Assembly: GCA_021234155.1 (NCBI GenBank)
Contig: JAJEKV010000024.1
Location: 11,818,913-11,882,912, forward strand
Origin: Isoetes taiwanensis
Lineage: Eukaryota > Streptophyta > Lycopodiopsida > Isoetales > Isoetaceae
Reading direction: 5' to 3'
DNA: 64,000 nucleotides
Both the position numbers and the translations under genes were made by a program. The notes beneath the pieces are model-generated. The model ran no database searches. It was given only the letters and a program-made list of their open reading frames with translations, and was not told the origin of the DNA. This document shows positions 45,354-57,175 of the stretch, in pieces (positions within the stretch are counted from its first letter, which is position 1; the number at the start of each line of letters is the position of its first letter).

Positions 45354-46890
45354 TCAACATGGTGAAGCATTGCCACCACCTTCTTCATCCTCTTCTTCGT
45401 AATTACAAGCTTTTTTAAGCAAATTGATAGTCCTCTGGCGTAGACGATTGTCAGATTTCAATTTAAAATCATAGCATAATATAGACACGTCATTAAGGAT
45501 CAGCTCATCCCTACAACCCACCTTCTTGGACTTTCTCCCTTTTCCTTGGCTTCTCATTTCTAACTCATATCTACCTTCAAAAGCATTTTCTGAGCGTGTT
45601 GCAAGCCAATGAATCTTGAGTTTAGTGACTAAGCCTTCCTCCTTGACTGTGTCAAGCACTTTTGCTATCCAGAAAGGTCGACCTTTGTCATCCTCCTCAG
45701 TAGGAAGAGCAATTAGCATACCCTTGGTAATTTCTGTGATATTACCTTGAGGCTCATTCCTGCGTCTTGGTCCGAGGTACATGACTCGATCCTCGTCTTC
45801 TTCTACTGCAGGTGCTAACGTAGCATTGCTTGGACCTGCTTGGTGCTGGGGTTGATGGAAGGTGTTAGGCCATTGAAATGGTTCTTGCAACTGTCTTAGA
45901 GCTATATTTTTCACAACAATTTTCTGTTCGAGAAAGAAGTTACTCCACCACATTCGATCTTCTTCTAAGAAGTACTTAAAGCCTGAGGAAATTCCATTTT
46001 CTATGGCTTTTAAGGATGACTCTGGGGTACTTTTCTTCTGCTTGGACTCCTTAGGATTTTTGAGAGGAAGTTGCTCAGCACGTTCTACGAAGGAAGTGTC
46101 TGGAATATATTTAAGGAAGCGTAATCCCTCTGGTGGACTCCAGTCCTTAGTTGTGGTATACTTCTTGCCCTGTAAGAAACTCTGGCCATCCTTCAAGTAG
46201 AACTTGATGTGATGTTGAAAGGTGAGATCATTCAATTTGTTCACAGCTTGTTCTCTGTCTGAACGTTGAGAGAAAATAAACTCTCTGAAATCAGCAGTCT
46301 CTTGAAGAAGATCGATCACTGGAGTGGGAGTGTAAGAATCTTCAATAATTCGAACTAAAGTAGGAAGAGAGAAAGCCTTCTTCCTTCTGAGGCGCACAGA
46401 AAATCTGCTGAACATTTGGTCAATTTGATCATGAGTGTGGCCTACAAGTAAGAAACCCAGCTTCACTTTTCTAAAGATCCCTAGCTCCACTAACATGGCA
46501 CAGTACGCAAAGAGTGTTTGGTTCTTGTTCTCCCTTGTAGTATTGTCAAGTTGCAGGTAAAGCACTGGTGGTAATTGCTCTTGCTCGCGACAGACCTTGT
46601 TAAGAATTGTAATTGTGAGGTTGGGATCACCATGCAAGTTTGGATACTTCAAGAATACTTTGCACTTTAGACTTCCTTTGAAGACCATAGCTCCTACAAG
46701 GTGGACCTTAACAAAACATTCCTCTGGCACATCTTTAGGAATGTTCAAGAAATGCGGTAGAGTAGTTTTTTTTTGGTCCATTCCATCAATCACAACAGAC
46801 ATATATTGCAGTGGACGTTCAAGAGCTTTTTTTCTGTGTTTGGCAAGCTTTCTTCTCTCTCTTTTGTTGTTCCGCGATGTCCGGCAAGGT
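45354..46890 (-). CDS. Element A transposase, DDE-like core and C-terminal domains
   Basis: A frame open from 46802 to 45354 (482 codons) continues upstream in frame for about 29 more codons (KRERRKLAKHRKKALERP). Acidic residues sit in three blocks: SVVIDGMDQKKTTLPHF, YLQLDNTTRENKNQTLFAYC and FLLVGHTHDQIDQMFSRFSV. This arrangement is known in transposon-derived proteins of plants, oomycetes and animals (the VGHTH...D type, DUF7869-like from memory) and fits an RNase H fold. After a middle region, RVMYLGPRRR and GMLIALPTEEDDKGRPFWIA suggest a chromo/BAH-like barrel. A Lys-rich segment and an acidic tail (NYEEEDEEGGG) end the protein. It is the only intact-looking long frame in the nest. The N-terminal exons lie upstream to about 48430. 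Confidence 0.72.
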
Positions 46891-47180
46891 TACATTTGCA
46901 CAATATCTGTAGAAAGAAATGAGGTCAAAGCATTATCTTTAAAACAAGTGAGAGATTGGAGAACATGAGCTTACTTCTTTCGACCTCTGTCTTTGCGGTT
47001 TTCTTTTGACTCTTTAATTAATTACACCTTGAACAAAACGGACATTCTATGTCTCCCAGGGAATTTTCACTAAACCGAATTCACTTTTCCACATCTGGTG
47101 AAGTGTGAGTAAGAGATGTGTCTTTGCTGAGTGCAAGTCTCTTTATACTCATTAAAAACATCTTTTTGGTGATGTTATCG

Positions 47181-48430
47181 TTAAATGATACATGTTCTTG
47201 TTAGGCAGCTTCTCACATGTTTCTCTAAAATATTTCTCCATCCATGACACAAAGAAAGAAGGGCATGCATGGTTACAACTCTTCTTGGTCCACAATGATC
47301 ATCAATTGCTGGATTTTTGTCCGATCTTTTTGTGTATTCTAGATATTCGGTGGACCCTAAGCGGTGGACAACCATAAAGCATTTCGGCAAACTTCTTGGC
47401 GGTTAATGTAGTGCAAGAAGGTGTTGCGGTCTGGTCTTACATGATAGGCCAAATAGGCATTCTGGTCAGCCAATGTCATTGAACTCAGTTGTCTCTAATT
47501 GCTCGTAATTTAGCCATGTTAAATTTGTTGATGCAACCCAATGAGCAGCATTTACTTCTTAAAAGTCTTCTCATTTTGTGCTTTCGTCCATAAGGTTTCT
47601 TCTTCTTCTGAGGAGCATGCTCTCAAACTAAAATCCACCTTGAATTTCTTGGTGGATTGGCTAGAGAATGTGTAATCTCGTTGCACTTCGTTGGTGTCTT
47701 CATCTTCCAAGAGAGTTCTACTCACGGGGGTGACCTCCTCTACCCTTAGTGGTGTGCTTGTAGAGGAGAACAAACCACGGAAGTCAGTACCCCGGATAAA
47801 GGCGGAGGTGCGGTGTTGAATGAAGGAGATGGGCCACCATATGATGTGCCAAATAAAGTTGTTGTAAGCGTCTTCCGCAGGGGAGTTCGCTCAAACATGT
47901 CTCTTAAAGCGCGGTGAAATTCTCGCAAACCCATGTGTCACCACGTTTGTGTGAAGAGGTGTAGATGCCGCAGGTCGTCTTCATTTGTAGTGAAATCGTG
48001 GTGGGAGAAGCGATGGAGGATCTCGCAGATCTTGAACGCGTCTTGTATTCCCCCGCATGTGTAAGTGAAGATGGAGAAACAACAAACGGCGGAGGTAGTC
48101 GGTTCCGAAAAATTCGGCCCGAGGTCGAGCCATTGTAGTGTCGGGGATGGTACAAATGGTGGTGGAAGATTGCTACGCAACAACGGTGAGGGTTGGAAAG
48201 GTGGTGGCAGCCGGTTTCCCTCTGGACTTGGAGAGGGTTGGAAAGGTGGTGGCGGTCTGCTGAGTTCTTGGACTCCGGAGTGTCTTGAGAAGCAACAAAG
48301 ACCTTGTCGAGGTAGGTGTTGAAGAAGCATCTCCGCCTTGTGTTCCATCCGGTAGAGGTACTTGGGCAAACAAATGGTGGTGGAAGTTTGTTCCGCGAAG
48401 CGGTTAACCATGTCAAACAACCGCAAAAAT
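47181..48430 (-). pseudogene. Element A transposase, N-terminal exons, fragmented
   Basis: Going upstream from the core, 47390-47181 encodes a block (DKNPAIDDHCGPRRVVTMHA and CHGWRNILEKHVRSCLTRT) similar to a segment of transposase B (DKNPGINDYCHSGGITRIHA). 47773-47552 encodes an acidic, Ser/Thr-rich stretch, and 48426-47746 encodes Pro/Ser-rich repeats (HLSNP, PPPFQPSP). Frames change several times, so either several small introns or indels separate them. The start codon is not settled. The end at about 48430 leaves roughly 300 bp to the start of the divergent methyltransferase gene, so they share a promoter region. Confidence 0.5.
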
Positions 48431-48489
48431 TGTGGGCTTGTTACTAACTCACAAGTCGATTGGACTATTGATATTCAAGAATACAAATG

Positions 48490-49105
48490 CTATTTCGGAA
48501 TAGTATTTTGTGTGCAGCATTTGCTGTGTGTGTGCAAAGATGCTATTCCAGAATACACTTGTCCAGAGTGTTTGGACAAGACGTATTCCGCATTACATAG
48601 AAAAACACAACTGACAGTGGCCTACCTTTAAAAAGGAAAATCGAGCGCCTCAGTTGCGTATTCCGCTTTCAGAGATTTAGTCGCCAGCCCGAGCGCCTTC
48701 CGATCAATATACATTTGGTGTATTCCGATTTACACAGCGAAGACAATGGACAGGTAAGCATATAAAGTACATAGTACGTCTTTCTTTTGTTTCCTGACTT
48801 GGTTTTGTAGGGCAAAGTGTATTCCGGAATACACTTTGCACTTCACCCGAAGGGCAAAGTGTATTCCGGAGGGCAAAGTGTATTCCGGAATACACTTTGC
48901 TTGTCTTTTTGGAAACTCTTGTTCTTTAGCACTTAATAAAGACACCTTTTAGCTAAAACAGACCACTTTAAAGGTTAAAATAACAATTCGGAGTCCAATT
49001 AAGGCACAAAAAATTGTCTTAGAGTTACTATATTTCTGCTTGTTTTCCTGTCTTTTTCTGGCCTTTAGGGCACAAGATTAGTAAATGTTATTCTGGAATA
49101 CAGTT
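48490..49105. repeat. TATTCCGGAATA palindrome array of element A, first block
   Basis: Full copies lie at 48812-48839 and 48873-48900, each a perfect 28-bp palindrome centred on GTGTATTCCGGAATACAC and flanked by GCAAA/TTTGC. A half copy sits between them (48854-48870). Weaker or half copies occur at 48492, 48543, 48582, 48659, 48718 and 49088. They occupy the divergent promoter region between transposase A and the methyltransferase gene, and the first intron of the latter. The second block is at 59631-59920. Confidence 0.88.
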
Positions 49106-50843
49106 TTCGTTCGAATTTCTGTCTTAACATTGTTTCTTTAAACGTTTCAGTGGCAGGGAAGAAGGAAGCAAGAGGGCATCAAAGAAATCTCATAAGCCTA
49201 AGCGTCCACACCCACAAAAGCACACCGCTGACACGGACGAACCTGTTGTTTACGAAAACTTTCAAACGCAGTGGTTCGTAACCAGGGGTGCAGATGGAAA
49301 ATACAGCACACTGACGTTTTTGTACGTCTGTAAAAGTGCTGATAACAAAAGGTACGCCGACTCCGAGTTTGTGAACCTTGGGACAATAAAAGATGTCTCC
49401 GAGGTTGCCGGACAAGGTGGTCAGGTGGGGAGGCTATCCTTCAAGACCTCCCAAGGCTTCATAGTTGTGGACATCGCATTTTTTAGAATTGTCAGTGTGC
49501 AACCACCGGCACTGTACAAATTCTTTTCACACTACCGGACAAAAAGAAGCCTGTGTTCAGTAATTAGACAGGTTTATACCAGTACAAGCGAGGACTTTGC
49601 TGTCAGTGAGTCCGAGCATTTAGATGGAGAAAGGTCACAATCATCACCCTCAGATGCTAGTTCTTCAGGGAGGTCATCAGATGGAGGTTCCCAGGAACAA
49701 GACGAGGAAGAACCCCCTGTGCGGCCAAAGAAACTTAGCAGGCCAAGGGCAACCATAGCTGCTAAAGAACCAAAGAAGCGGAAAGCACAGCAGCTTGAAA
49801 TCACAGAAGTCCCCGAGGAACCTAAGAAGAAGAAGGGGAAGGGTAAAGCACCTGGTGTTGCTATTAAGGAAAAAAAAGTTGATAAAACATCTGAAAAAAT
49901 GGAAGAGATTAACCTGCACAAGTTTGTGCAAGGTGTCATTTATTTGCCAGTCACTTCAATGAAGCTTCCTCCGAAAAATGAAGCCGGGTGAAAGGCCACT
50001 TTCAGGGTTAAGCAAAATTTATGCCGCTCACTTGAGGAACCCGAAGGACGTAATAAGGAGCAATCAAATGCTCATGTGGCCCCAATAGTTGTCCTTGTTG
50101 ACAGGGAGCAAAGTGCACAACCCCCGTGAGTATGACGAAAAAAACCGACACCTACACTCACTACGCCTTGGGAGGGAATCATAGCTTCAAGGCAAGAAGG
50201 CAACTTTACAAAGAAAAGAAGAACCCGAGGTACCTCTCCGTCCCTCTCTACCGCCGCTCTCCGTGGTCTTCACTGAGGATGAAGAAGCAAAAATCGTTGC
50301 CAACACCCACAATCTTGACAATGAGTACAAACTAAAGATGAGCTTTGTCGACAAGATCCGGGTTTATGCATCGGGAGTATGTAATTTTCAAGGAAAAGTA
50401 CGGTGAGGGACCTTAAGAAGCCGGCCGTTTTCCTTGGAGCTTAAGGAGGCGTGTGCCATTGAATGTTTGCTGAAATATGACGAGGCCAATAAAAGGCAGT
50501 CTCTCATTGGCCACGACAACTGGTTCCAGTTAGCTTTTAGAGATGGCAAGGTAAGCACAAAATGTATTCCAGAATAGCAAACCAACTATTTGACGTGAAA
50601 TCTTCTTGAACAGATTTGGGAACTCCAGGACGAGATATTTACAATGTTCGAGCGAGGGGAGTTAAAGAGCAAGGGCAAGGAGACAGCCAAGAAAAAAACC
50701 TCGGACGTGCCCAAAAAAGAAATGACCATTACCGTCTGGAGGGAAATGCAGGGCTTCTCCGACACGGAGCTTCTGGAGCAGCTTCTCCAAAAAGTTGTTG
50801 ATAAGGAGTTTAGCCTAGAAGAAATGTCAAAGGAATTGCACAA
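48746..50843 (+). pseudogene. Element A ParB-like/methyltransferase gene, 5' half
   Basis: Exon 1 is ATGGACAG (48746-48753), followed by a GTAAGC donor. Exon 2 starts at 49151 after TTTCAG and continues in phase (MDSGREEGSKRASKKSHKPK). An N-terminal domain of about 90 residues (WFVTRGADGKYSTLTFLYVC) is shared with element B but unknown to me. Acidic and Lys-rich linkers follow. From about 50060 comes a ParB-like domain: HVAPIVVLVDREQ and THYALGGNHSFKARRQL, like the ParB/sulfiredoxin-type G-G-x-H-R/S core. EDEEAKIVANTHNLDNEYKL and a last exon at 50614-50843 (IWELQDEIFTMFERGELKSK) follow. A TGA at 49989-49991 and frame changes near 50135 and 50345 disable it. Splicing continues at 60004 across inserted element B. 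Confidence 0.72.
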
Positions 50844-50882
50844 GTAAGTTCTCTGACACAAACTTTACTCTTTGAACAAAGT

Positions 50883-50945
50883 TTAAAATGAAACGCACTT
50901 ATTTGCTGGAAACGCACTTCAAAAGGAATCTTTGAAAGATTCCCT
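50883..50945. repeat. Left terminus of element B with TTAA
   Basis: TTAA (50883-50886) is followed by AATGAAACGCACTTATTT, then a second AAACGCACTTC and TGAAAGATTCCCT. The right end of B begins with the same 18 bases inverted. The AAAGATTCCC word is also found at the same place in element A's ends. The insertion point lies 40 bp into an intron of A's methyltransferase gene. Confidence 0.8.
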
Positions 50946-50946
50946 A

Positions 50947-51464
50947 AAATTCCCTTAAAAAAGTCCATTTTTAAGATTTTTTTGTGACAGGTGTGACAAT
51001 TCAAGTAATTTAGGTACTATTTTTGAGGGGTTGATTGAACATAACTTTCATGCAAAATTTTTAAATAGCAATTTTCATCCTCCTAAACTAGAACAAAAAA
51101 TAATTACTTTTATAAAGTGTAGCAAAAAAGGGGCAATAAAAAAAATAGCAAGGGTAATAGAGTGACAAAGAAGTGATATATTCATGGTTGTGAAAATTGT
51201 ACAAAATTATGAACAAAATTGTCAAAAATATAGGACATTTTGACAGACAATCATCACCTGCACTTTCTGCTTTTTACATGTTCGAAATCATCGGACAAAC
51301 TTACATTTTGGCAAAGAAGATCGATGCATCTCATCCTCAGATCATTTAATCCCCGATCACTTGAGCCTTCATCCTCGACTTCACTCTCAAACCGATGTAC
51401 TCGAGCGATCTTCTTCCTCACCGTCTACAAGTGAGTCCTCATCATCATCTTTTTGGCCACCTTT
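50947..51464. other. Left non-coding margin of element B
   Basis: Between the left terminus and the transposase stop the sequence is AT-rich with long A and T runs and no gene. The matching margin of element A (44946-45353) has the same character. 51240-51440 reads Ser-rich in several frames; it is pyrimidine-rich like the acidic-tail coding region of transposase A read backwards, so it may be the decayed 3' end of transposase B. Confidence 0.4.
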
Positions 51465-54055
51465 CTAGGTTGTTTGTCTAATCCACATGCCGACCTTTAT
51501 TAAAGTTTGAGTGACCATACGTAACTTACTAGCGGCAATCGTAACAAAGTCATATGCAAGAACCTTCACTTCGGATAGATCTATGACAGCGGTAAGATTT
51601 GCTTTGGACTTTGCTCTCTTTCCCACTCTCGCTTTTACCATCTCCAAAGTATAACTCCCACCCGAAAGCAATCGGCAAGATTTGTTCTCATCCAAAGCAC
51701 TTTTAATTGAGTGGGAATTCCATCCTCTCTTGTTACCTCCAAGACTTTAGCTAGCCGTAATGGCCTCCCGTGATTCATCATTATCAGCTGGGACAGCTAT
51801 GAGCATTCCTTTCTGAATCTCAGAGACCGAACCAGATACTCGAGCAACTTGTTGTGCTGTGCGTCTAGGGCCAGTGTACATGACTCTGTCATCTTCATCT
51901 GAGCTAGCCAATATCTCTACATGTTCCTCTTGATTCTCAACTTGCACAGGGAGGGTTTGCCTAGATGGCCAGTTGAATGTAACTGGTCTTCGACCTTGTA
52001 ATGAAGCTTGCAACATGTCACGTTGCCGAGAAAAAATTGAGGCCACCATAAAGCATCTGCCTCCCCAAAGTGGTTAGAGCAGAACTGAATACTTGTCTCA
52101 ATACAATCCAATGATTTATTTGAGTCAAATGCTCTTCCCTCCTTTTTACTCTTTGTGATTTCTTTCAAGCTTTTTAGAGGCATTTGCTCTGCAGAGAGCA
52201 TGGAACTAGTATTGGGGATGTTGCGAATGAATTGAATACCGCTGGGGCATCACCATGCAAGGATGTGGCATATTTCTTTCCTTGTAAGATGGCCTTGCCA
52301 TCTACAAGTGAAATTTTGATCTGATGCTGGAATGTAATGTTTCTCAAGGGCTCAATAGCACAGTGACCTAGTTGATCTCTCCGAAAAATCCATTCCTTGA
52401 AATCATAAGTTTCTTCCAATAACTCGATGTCTGGACGAGGATTGTAGGAATCTTGGATGACCTCAATCATGGCTGGCAGGCTTAGAGCTTTTTTTCGAGC
52501 AAGACGTTTAGAGAACCTATCAACATCTCGATCAATTTGGTCGTGGTGTATGACCAACAAGCGTGAAACCAATCTTCACCTTCTTGAAGATTTGTTTCTC
52601 TACTAGCATAGCACAAGAAGCAAACAACGCCTCGATTCTTATTTTCCCTTGTCGTGTTATCTAGTCAAGATACAAAACCGTGCAGATATGTTCTAGATTG
52701 GAAAGAATCTTATTCAATATTGTGATAGTGAGATTTGGATCAGCATGAATGTTTGGATAATTCAAAATGCCTTGCAAGATAGTTTTCCATTAAATACCAT
52801 AGCACCAACAACATGCGGATGTATGAAATCTTCTTCAAGAAAGATCTTTAGGCACATTGACAAAATGTGGTAGGGTGGTCTTCTTCGGTCCATTCCATCA
52901 ATAACAACCGATATGTAGTTGAGTGGTTGTTCCAAAGGCTTTCTTCCTATGTTTTGTCAATTTTCTCCTTTCCAAAGATTGTTGTTCTCTCTCAGGCTTG
53001 TTCGGGCCTCCTTCAATGCATCCGAAAGGAAAATATGTTTAGGAAAGAACCTACTTTTAAGTAGAACTAGGCAAGAACACGCCCCGAAGCTTACTTTTAG
53101 TGTGAAGTGTCCTTGCATTTTGTCTCTGAAGCTTTTAATTCGTGAGCATGTAGCACAAAACAGACATCCTATGCTTTCTAGGAATGGACACACGAGAAAA
53201 CTCTTTTTTCCAGAGCACAGTAAAGTAAGAGTAGCAGACAAAGCGTTCTCCAGCCTCAACACACATCTCCTTATAATTATCGTAGACTTCTTGTTTCGTG
53301 AAATTGTCACTCAAGTGGTACATAGGGCTATTAGGGAGTTTCTCACAAGACTCCTTAAAGAAACCTTCCATCCAGGAAACACATTGAAGGGCATGAATTC
53401 TGGTTATGCCTCCTGAATGGCAGTAGTCATTGATGCCTGGATTCTTGTCAAGCCTTTTCTTCAGGCGGTCAAGTCGTCTGCTGCCTAAAGCATGAATCAA
53501 TTTGAAGGCCGCTTTGGTGACGGTGTGGCCACCACCGTAAGTAAACTTCTCACCATCATCCGCCTAATATTGAAGGCTAAGTAGCCCCTTTGGTCTAGCG
53601 AGTCATTGAACTGTAACTATCACGAATCAACCTCAATTCCTTTAGTCCAATCTTAAGCAAACAACGTTGAGAACAACGATTAGCTTTGTATGTGTTGCCC
53701 GCAAGTGAGCCTCGGCCCATGAGTTTCTTTCTTCTAACAGTTGTACATGCTTTCTTGTGTAAGTTACGCTTAAGATTCTTACTTGCAGAGGCTTTGAATT
53801 CGAACAAGGAGTCTTGTGGCTTTGGTAGGTCCTCGTCTGAGAGATCAACATGAGGTGTTTCTTCGTCTGAGAGATCAACTTGAGGTGTACTTGTAGATGC
53901 TGATAGGTTTGGTGTGTGCAAGTCCTGGGGGGAGGTGCTTTCCCTCTCTCTGGGAAAAAGTAATCGAGGTTGGTGACGTAGTTGACCAGCTCCTGAAGTG
54001 TCGTAGAACACAGGAGTTGCGTGTCGCTGACTGCTTCCACTTGTTGTAGTATCAT
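51465..54055 (-). pseudogene. Element B transposase, multiply frameshifted
   Basis: The pieces parallel transposase A in order. From 54055: an N-terminal Ser/Asp-rich region with SLFEFKASASKNLKRNLHKK, CSQRCLLKIGLKELRLIRDS, and then (53500-53135) LGSRRLDRLKKRLDKNPGIN and CVSWMEGFFKESCEKLPNSP. Near 52900 the first acidic block is SVVIDGMD. Around 52570-52174 come HHDQIDRDVDRFSKRLARKK, where transposase A has GHTHDQIDQM, and TFQHQIKISLVDGKAILQGK. Later blocks give DRVMYTGPRR, GMLIAVPADND and VIDLSEVKVLAYDF. Stops and frame changes occur at nearly every 100-300 bp, so no protein can be made. It is unlikely to drive its own movement. Confidence 0.72.
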
Positions 54056-54447
54056 TTAGCGAAATTGATGGAGTTGGCGTGATTTGCCTCCGGGGATTTA
54101 GCCTACGGTGGACTAAGGGCGACGTACTAAACTGAAGTGGAGGAGGTAGTCCTCCACCTCTCTAGCCCGAGGTGGAGTAAAAACGCATTGGTGGGGCGTA
54201 TCGACGCCGTGGAGCGTGGGTGTGGTGAAGTAAGTTGAACCGGTGGTGGAAGCCGAGGTGGTCGTGGCCGAGTAAACTCACCGTAGCCGGGGTTTGAATA
54301 TCAAAGGCGTAATTTCGAGGCTACTTTCGTGTCGGGTTGAGGGGGTGTGAATGTCATTGCAGGAGGAAGCCCCGGACAGACTTGGAGGCTCTGCAGTTCT
54401 TTTTCTCGAGCCATACTCGGAAAGGTAGCGTCACATCAGATAAATTT

Positions 54448-55232
54448 ATACTCTGACGAAGAGCAGATGGTAAAAGTTTACATTGGGGATGGTATAAATT
54501 TATACGAGAAGGCAAACTTGTAGGAGGATCGTAGAAATTTTATAGAGATGGTATAAATTTATACCGAGGAGGAAGACACGTATAAATTTATACCTAAAAC
54601 TCAAAGACACTTGTATTGGAATCTTTATGGAGAAAAGCTATACTGAACCAAGACTTAGCGAGGGTACTTGCCCTCCCAGGCCGCCACCTTATTTTCCATA
54701 TAATGCTAAATTTAGTCGGCGGCACGATCCGCTTTATATACCCCTTTTATTTGCTTTCCTGAACCTCTATACGCTTAGTCCATACGTCCATGGCCAATGT
54801 AAGTCTACTTCTTCCGCATCGTTTTAGTTTTGCTTTTGTTTTAAAACTGCGAGTGTAGGCCCTCACCAGAAATTTAACCGCCGTAGGAAGCCGAGCATGA
54901 TTTATGCTCTGCTCAAGCTTTATAAATTTATACCGCCCAGCAGCAGGAGCCGCATAAATTTATACCGCCGAGCAACGAGCCAGATAAATTTATATTTGCA
55001 AAGGACGAAGGTATAAATTTATACCGCCTGTTAATCACGACGATAAATTTATACCGCTATGCTCGAGCGTGTATAAATTTATACCGCCGAAGACGGGCGA
55101 TAATTTATCGCCGAAAGACGAAGCCGATAAATTTATACCGCTCCAGAACACGCAGTATAAATTTATACTCGCTAAAGTGTTGAGCGGTATAAATTTATAC
55201 CGCTCGAGCACGGGCCGTTTAAATTTATACCC
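54448..55232. repeat. TATAAATTTATA palindrome array of element B, first block
   Basis: About fifteen copies of a palindrome with core ATAAATTTAT (best copies GGTATAAATTTATACC) lie here, usually followed by a GC-rich spacer such as CGCC or CGAG. Spacing is irregular, 25-45 bp in the dense part (54918-55232). The array lies between the divergent starts of transposase B and the methyltransferase gene, as in element A. Further copies are at about 55850, 56950-57175, 58238-58382 and 59113. Confidence 0.88.
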
Positions 55233-56949
55233 TTCCAGAACCATTTTAGATTCTTGATGTCTAGTACTCAATGAATAGTCCCGAATCTTAATATTTTGGT
55301 ATTATTGCTGTGTTTTCAGCTTAAATGACACAAATGAAGTGTTAATTTAGTGTCGATTTTATGGCCCTTCATTCTCTTTTTCTACTGTTTTTGTGTTTCA
55401 AAAATTCGAAAAAGGTTTAGTTTCTTGTCTAAAAGTGGTTGTTTTTGCGCGATTTCCAGCCCTAAGATCAAGTTTGTACTCGGAGGGTCATCATCAAAGG
55501 GTGCACCACCAGAGCCACAAACATATGAACTCAAGGATCAGATGTGGTACGTCCACAGGGGCGCAAGAGAGAGTAAACCCACTGAGTCGTACCTTTACTT
55601 GTGCAAACTTTCAGGGAAGGCCAAGTTCAAGTCTGATGATTATTACCCTGCTGGCGAAATTATTAGCATTGTGACCACAGAGAACGATGATGAAATTTTA
55701 ATGCAGTGCAACCATGACAAGGGCCCCGTCTACTATGTTCTGAATAGTAGAATGCTTAGAATGAGCATGTGCAAGCCCAAAGACGTGCACGATTACATTG
55801 CGGAAAATTACAAGAACGGCTTTGTAAGTTATTCTTAGTTGCTTTCTGTATAAATTTATACCGTCATTCTCTAAACTTAACCCTGCATTGCAGGAGATAG
55901 TAGAAATTTTGATGTCGAGGTCCGCGCGCGACGAAAAGTGTTGGTCAAGGGTCTATGGTACCCCTTACCGTCAAGAGGAAGTAGCGTAGGAAGTGGAAGA
56001 GGAAGAGGAAGAGGAGGAACCAAAAACAAAGGGAAAGGGTAGGAAGCATTCCCCGGTAGTAGATACACACCTCCTACCAAGAAAAATCTAGAACCACAAA
56101 GTCCTTGACTATAGAGGAGTCGCCTTGGCTCTTCGTAGGCTCCCCGAGCAGATATCGCTGTGAAGCCCGCAGATAAGTCAAGTGCTATTCTAAAACGGGT
56201 TAATGAAACTAAACCGCCAAACAAACTATTTCTTTGACATTGAGCACTATAAAAAGGCCGCCTAAGAATGAAGATGGGGTCGAGTGCTTCAGTCCCGAAG
56301 TCAGACGCTGCACATGTGGCTATACTGAAGCAAAGAATGAGAAGAAATCCTCATGCCCATGTGTCGCCACTAGTTGTAATGGTGGACAGGAGTCAGTGCA
56401 ACCAACTGAAAGATTATAAAAAGGCTGACTTCGAAGATTATACATATTATGTACTTGGAGGCACACATAGTTATAAAGCACTAAGGAACTTTCAAGGAAG
56501 AAACCCGTAATGAAGTTTGGAAGACCGTGAGAAGCACATATATATATACGTCAGTCACAGATGAAGAAGCAAAGGTCATTGCCGTGAGTCATAATCTCGA
56601 CAACGACTTCAGACTAAAAATGAGCCTGATAGACAAGATCCGCTTCATGCACAGGGAATACATGGAGTTCAAACAAATGTATGGGGAGGACTTCAAAAAA
56701 CAAAAAAACAAACTCCAAGAACTTCGAGAGCTTGTGTCACAGTGTCACGCCTACCGATATATGATTCGCATTAAAAAGCCCATAATGGCTGTGAAGCAAA
56801 GATTTACAATTACTTCCAGCCTTGCTTTCTCGAGATGGTCAAGTAAGTAAAAGCTTTTATTTAGTTCTCAGTAGTATGCTTAGCTTAGCTTACTTTGTGT
56901 ATTAACACCGAACATTGTATATTAGCACCAACTAAGGAAGACAAGCCAC

Positions 56950-57175
56950 GGTATAAATTTATACCGTGCCTGCTCACGGTATAAATTTATACCGTGCGCA
57001 CCGGTAAAATTATATACCGATCCCGTGCACCCCGATGGGATAAATTTATACCGCGGCGAGGTAGCGGTATAAATTTATACCGGTGCCTGCGCAGACCTGC
57101 GATAAATTTATACCGCCGCACGGCATATAAAATATACCGTGCAGAGGTAGCGGTATAAATTTATACCGTGCCTGG
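56950..57175. repeat. TATAAATTTATA palindrome array of element B, intron block
   Basis: Eight copies or near copies (GGTATAAATTTATACCG and shorter) alternate with GC-rich spacers such as TGCCTGCTCAC and GTGCAGAGGTAGC. They fill most of the intron before the exon at 57250 of the methyltransferase gene. A second small intron block with five copies lies at 58238-58382. Confidence 0.88.

Noticed and set aside
49985-50010. A very short intron (GTGAAAG...TTTCAG, 18 nt) that would remove the in-frame TGA in gene A.
   Set aside because: It is far shorter than plant introns can be, and gene B has no intron there. A nonsense change is simpler.
54448-55232. TATAAA words as a set of real TATA boxes.
   Set aside because: They are symmetrical ATAAATTTAT palindromes repeated many times, also deep inside introns, so they are better read as an array than as promoters.
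55877-56224. 115-codon minus-strand frame with a Pro/Leu-rich run.
   Set aside because: It is the antisense shadow of the acidic and Lys-rich linker of the element B methyltransferase gene.
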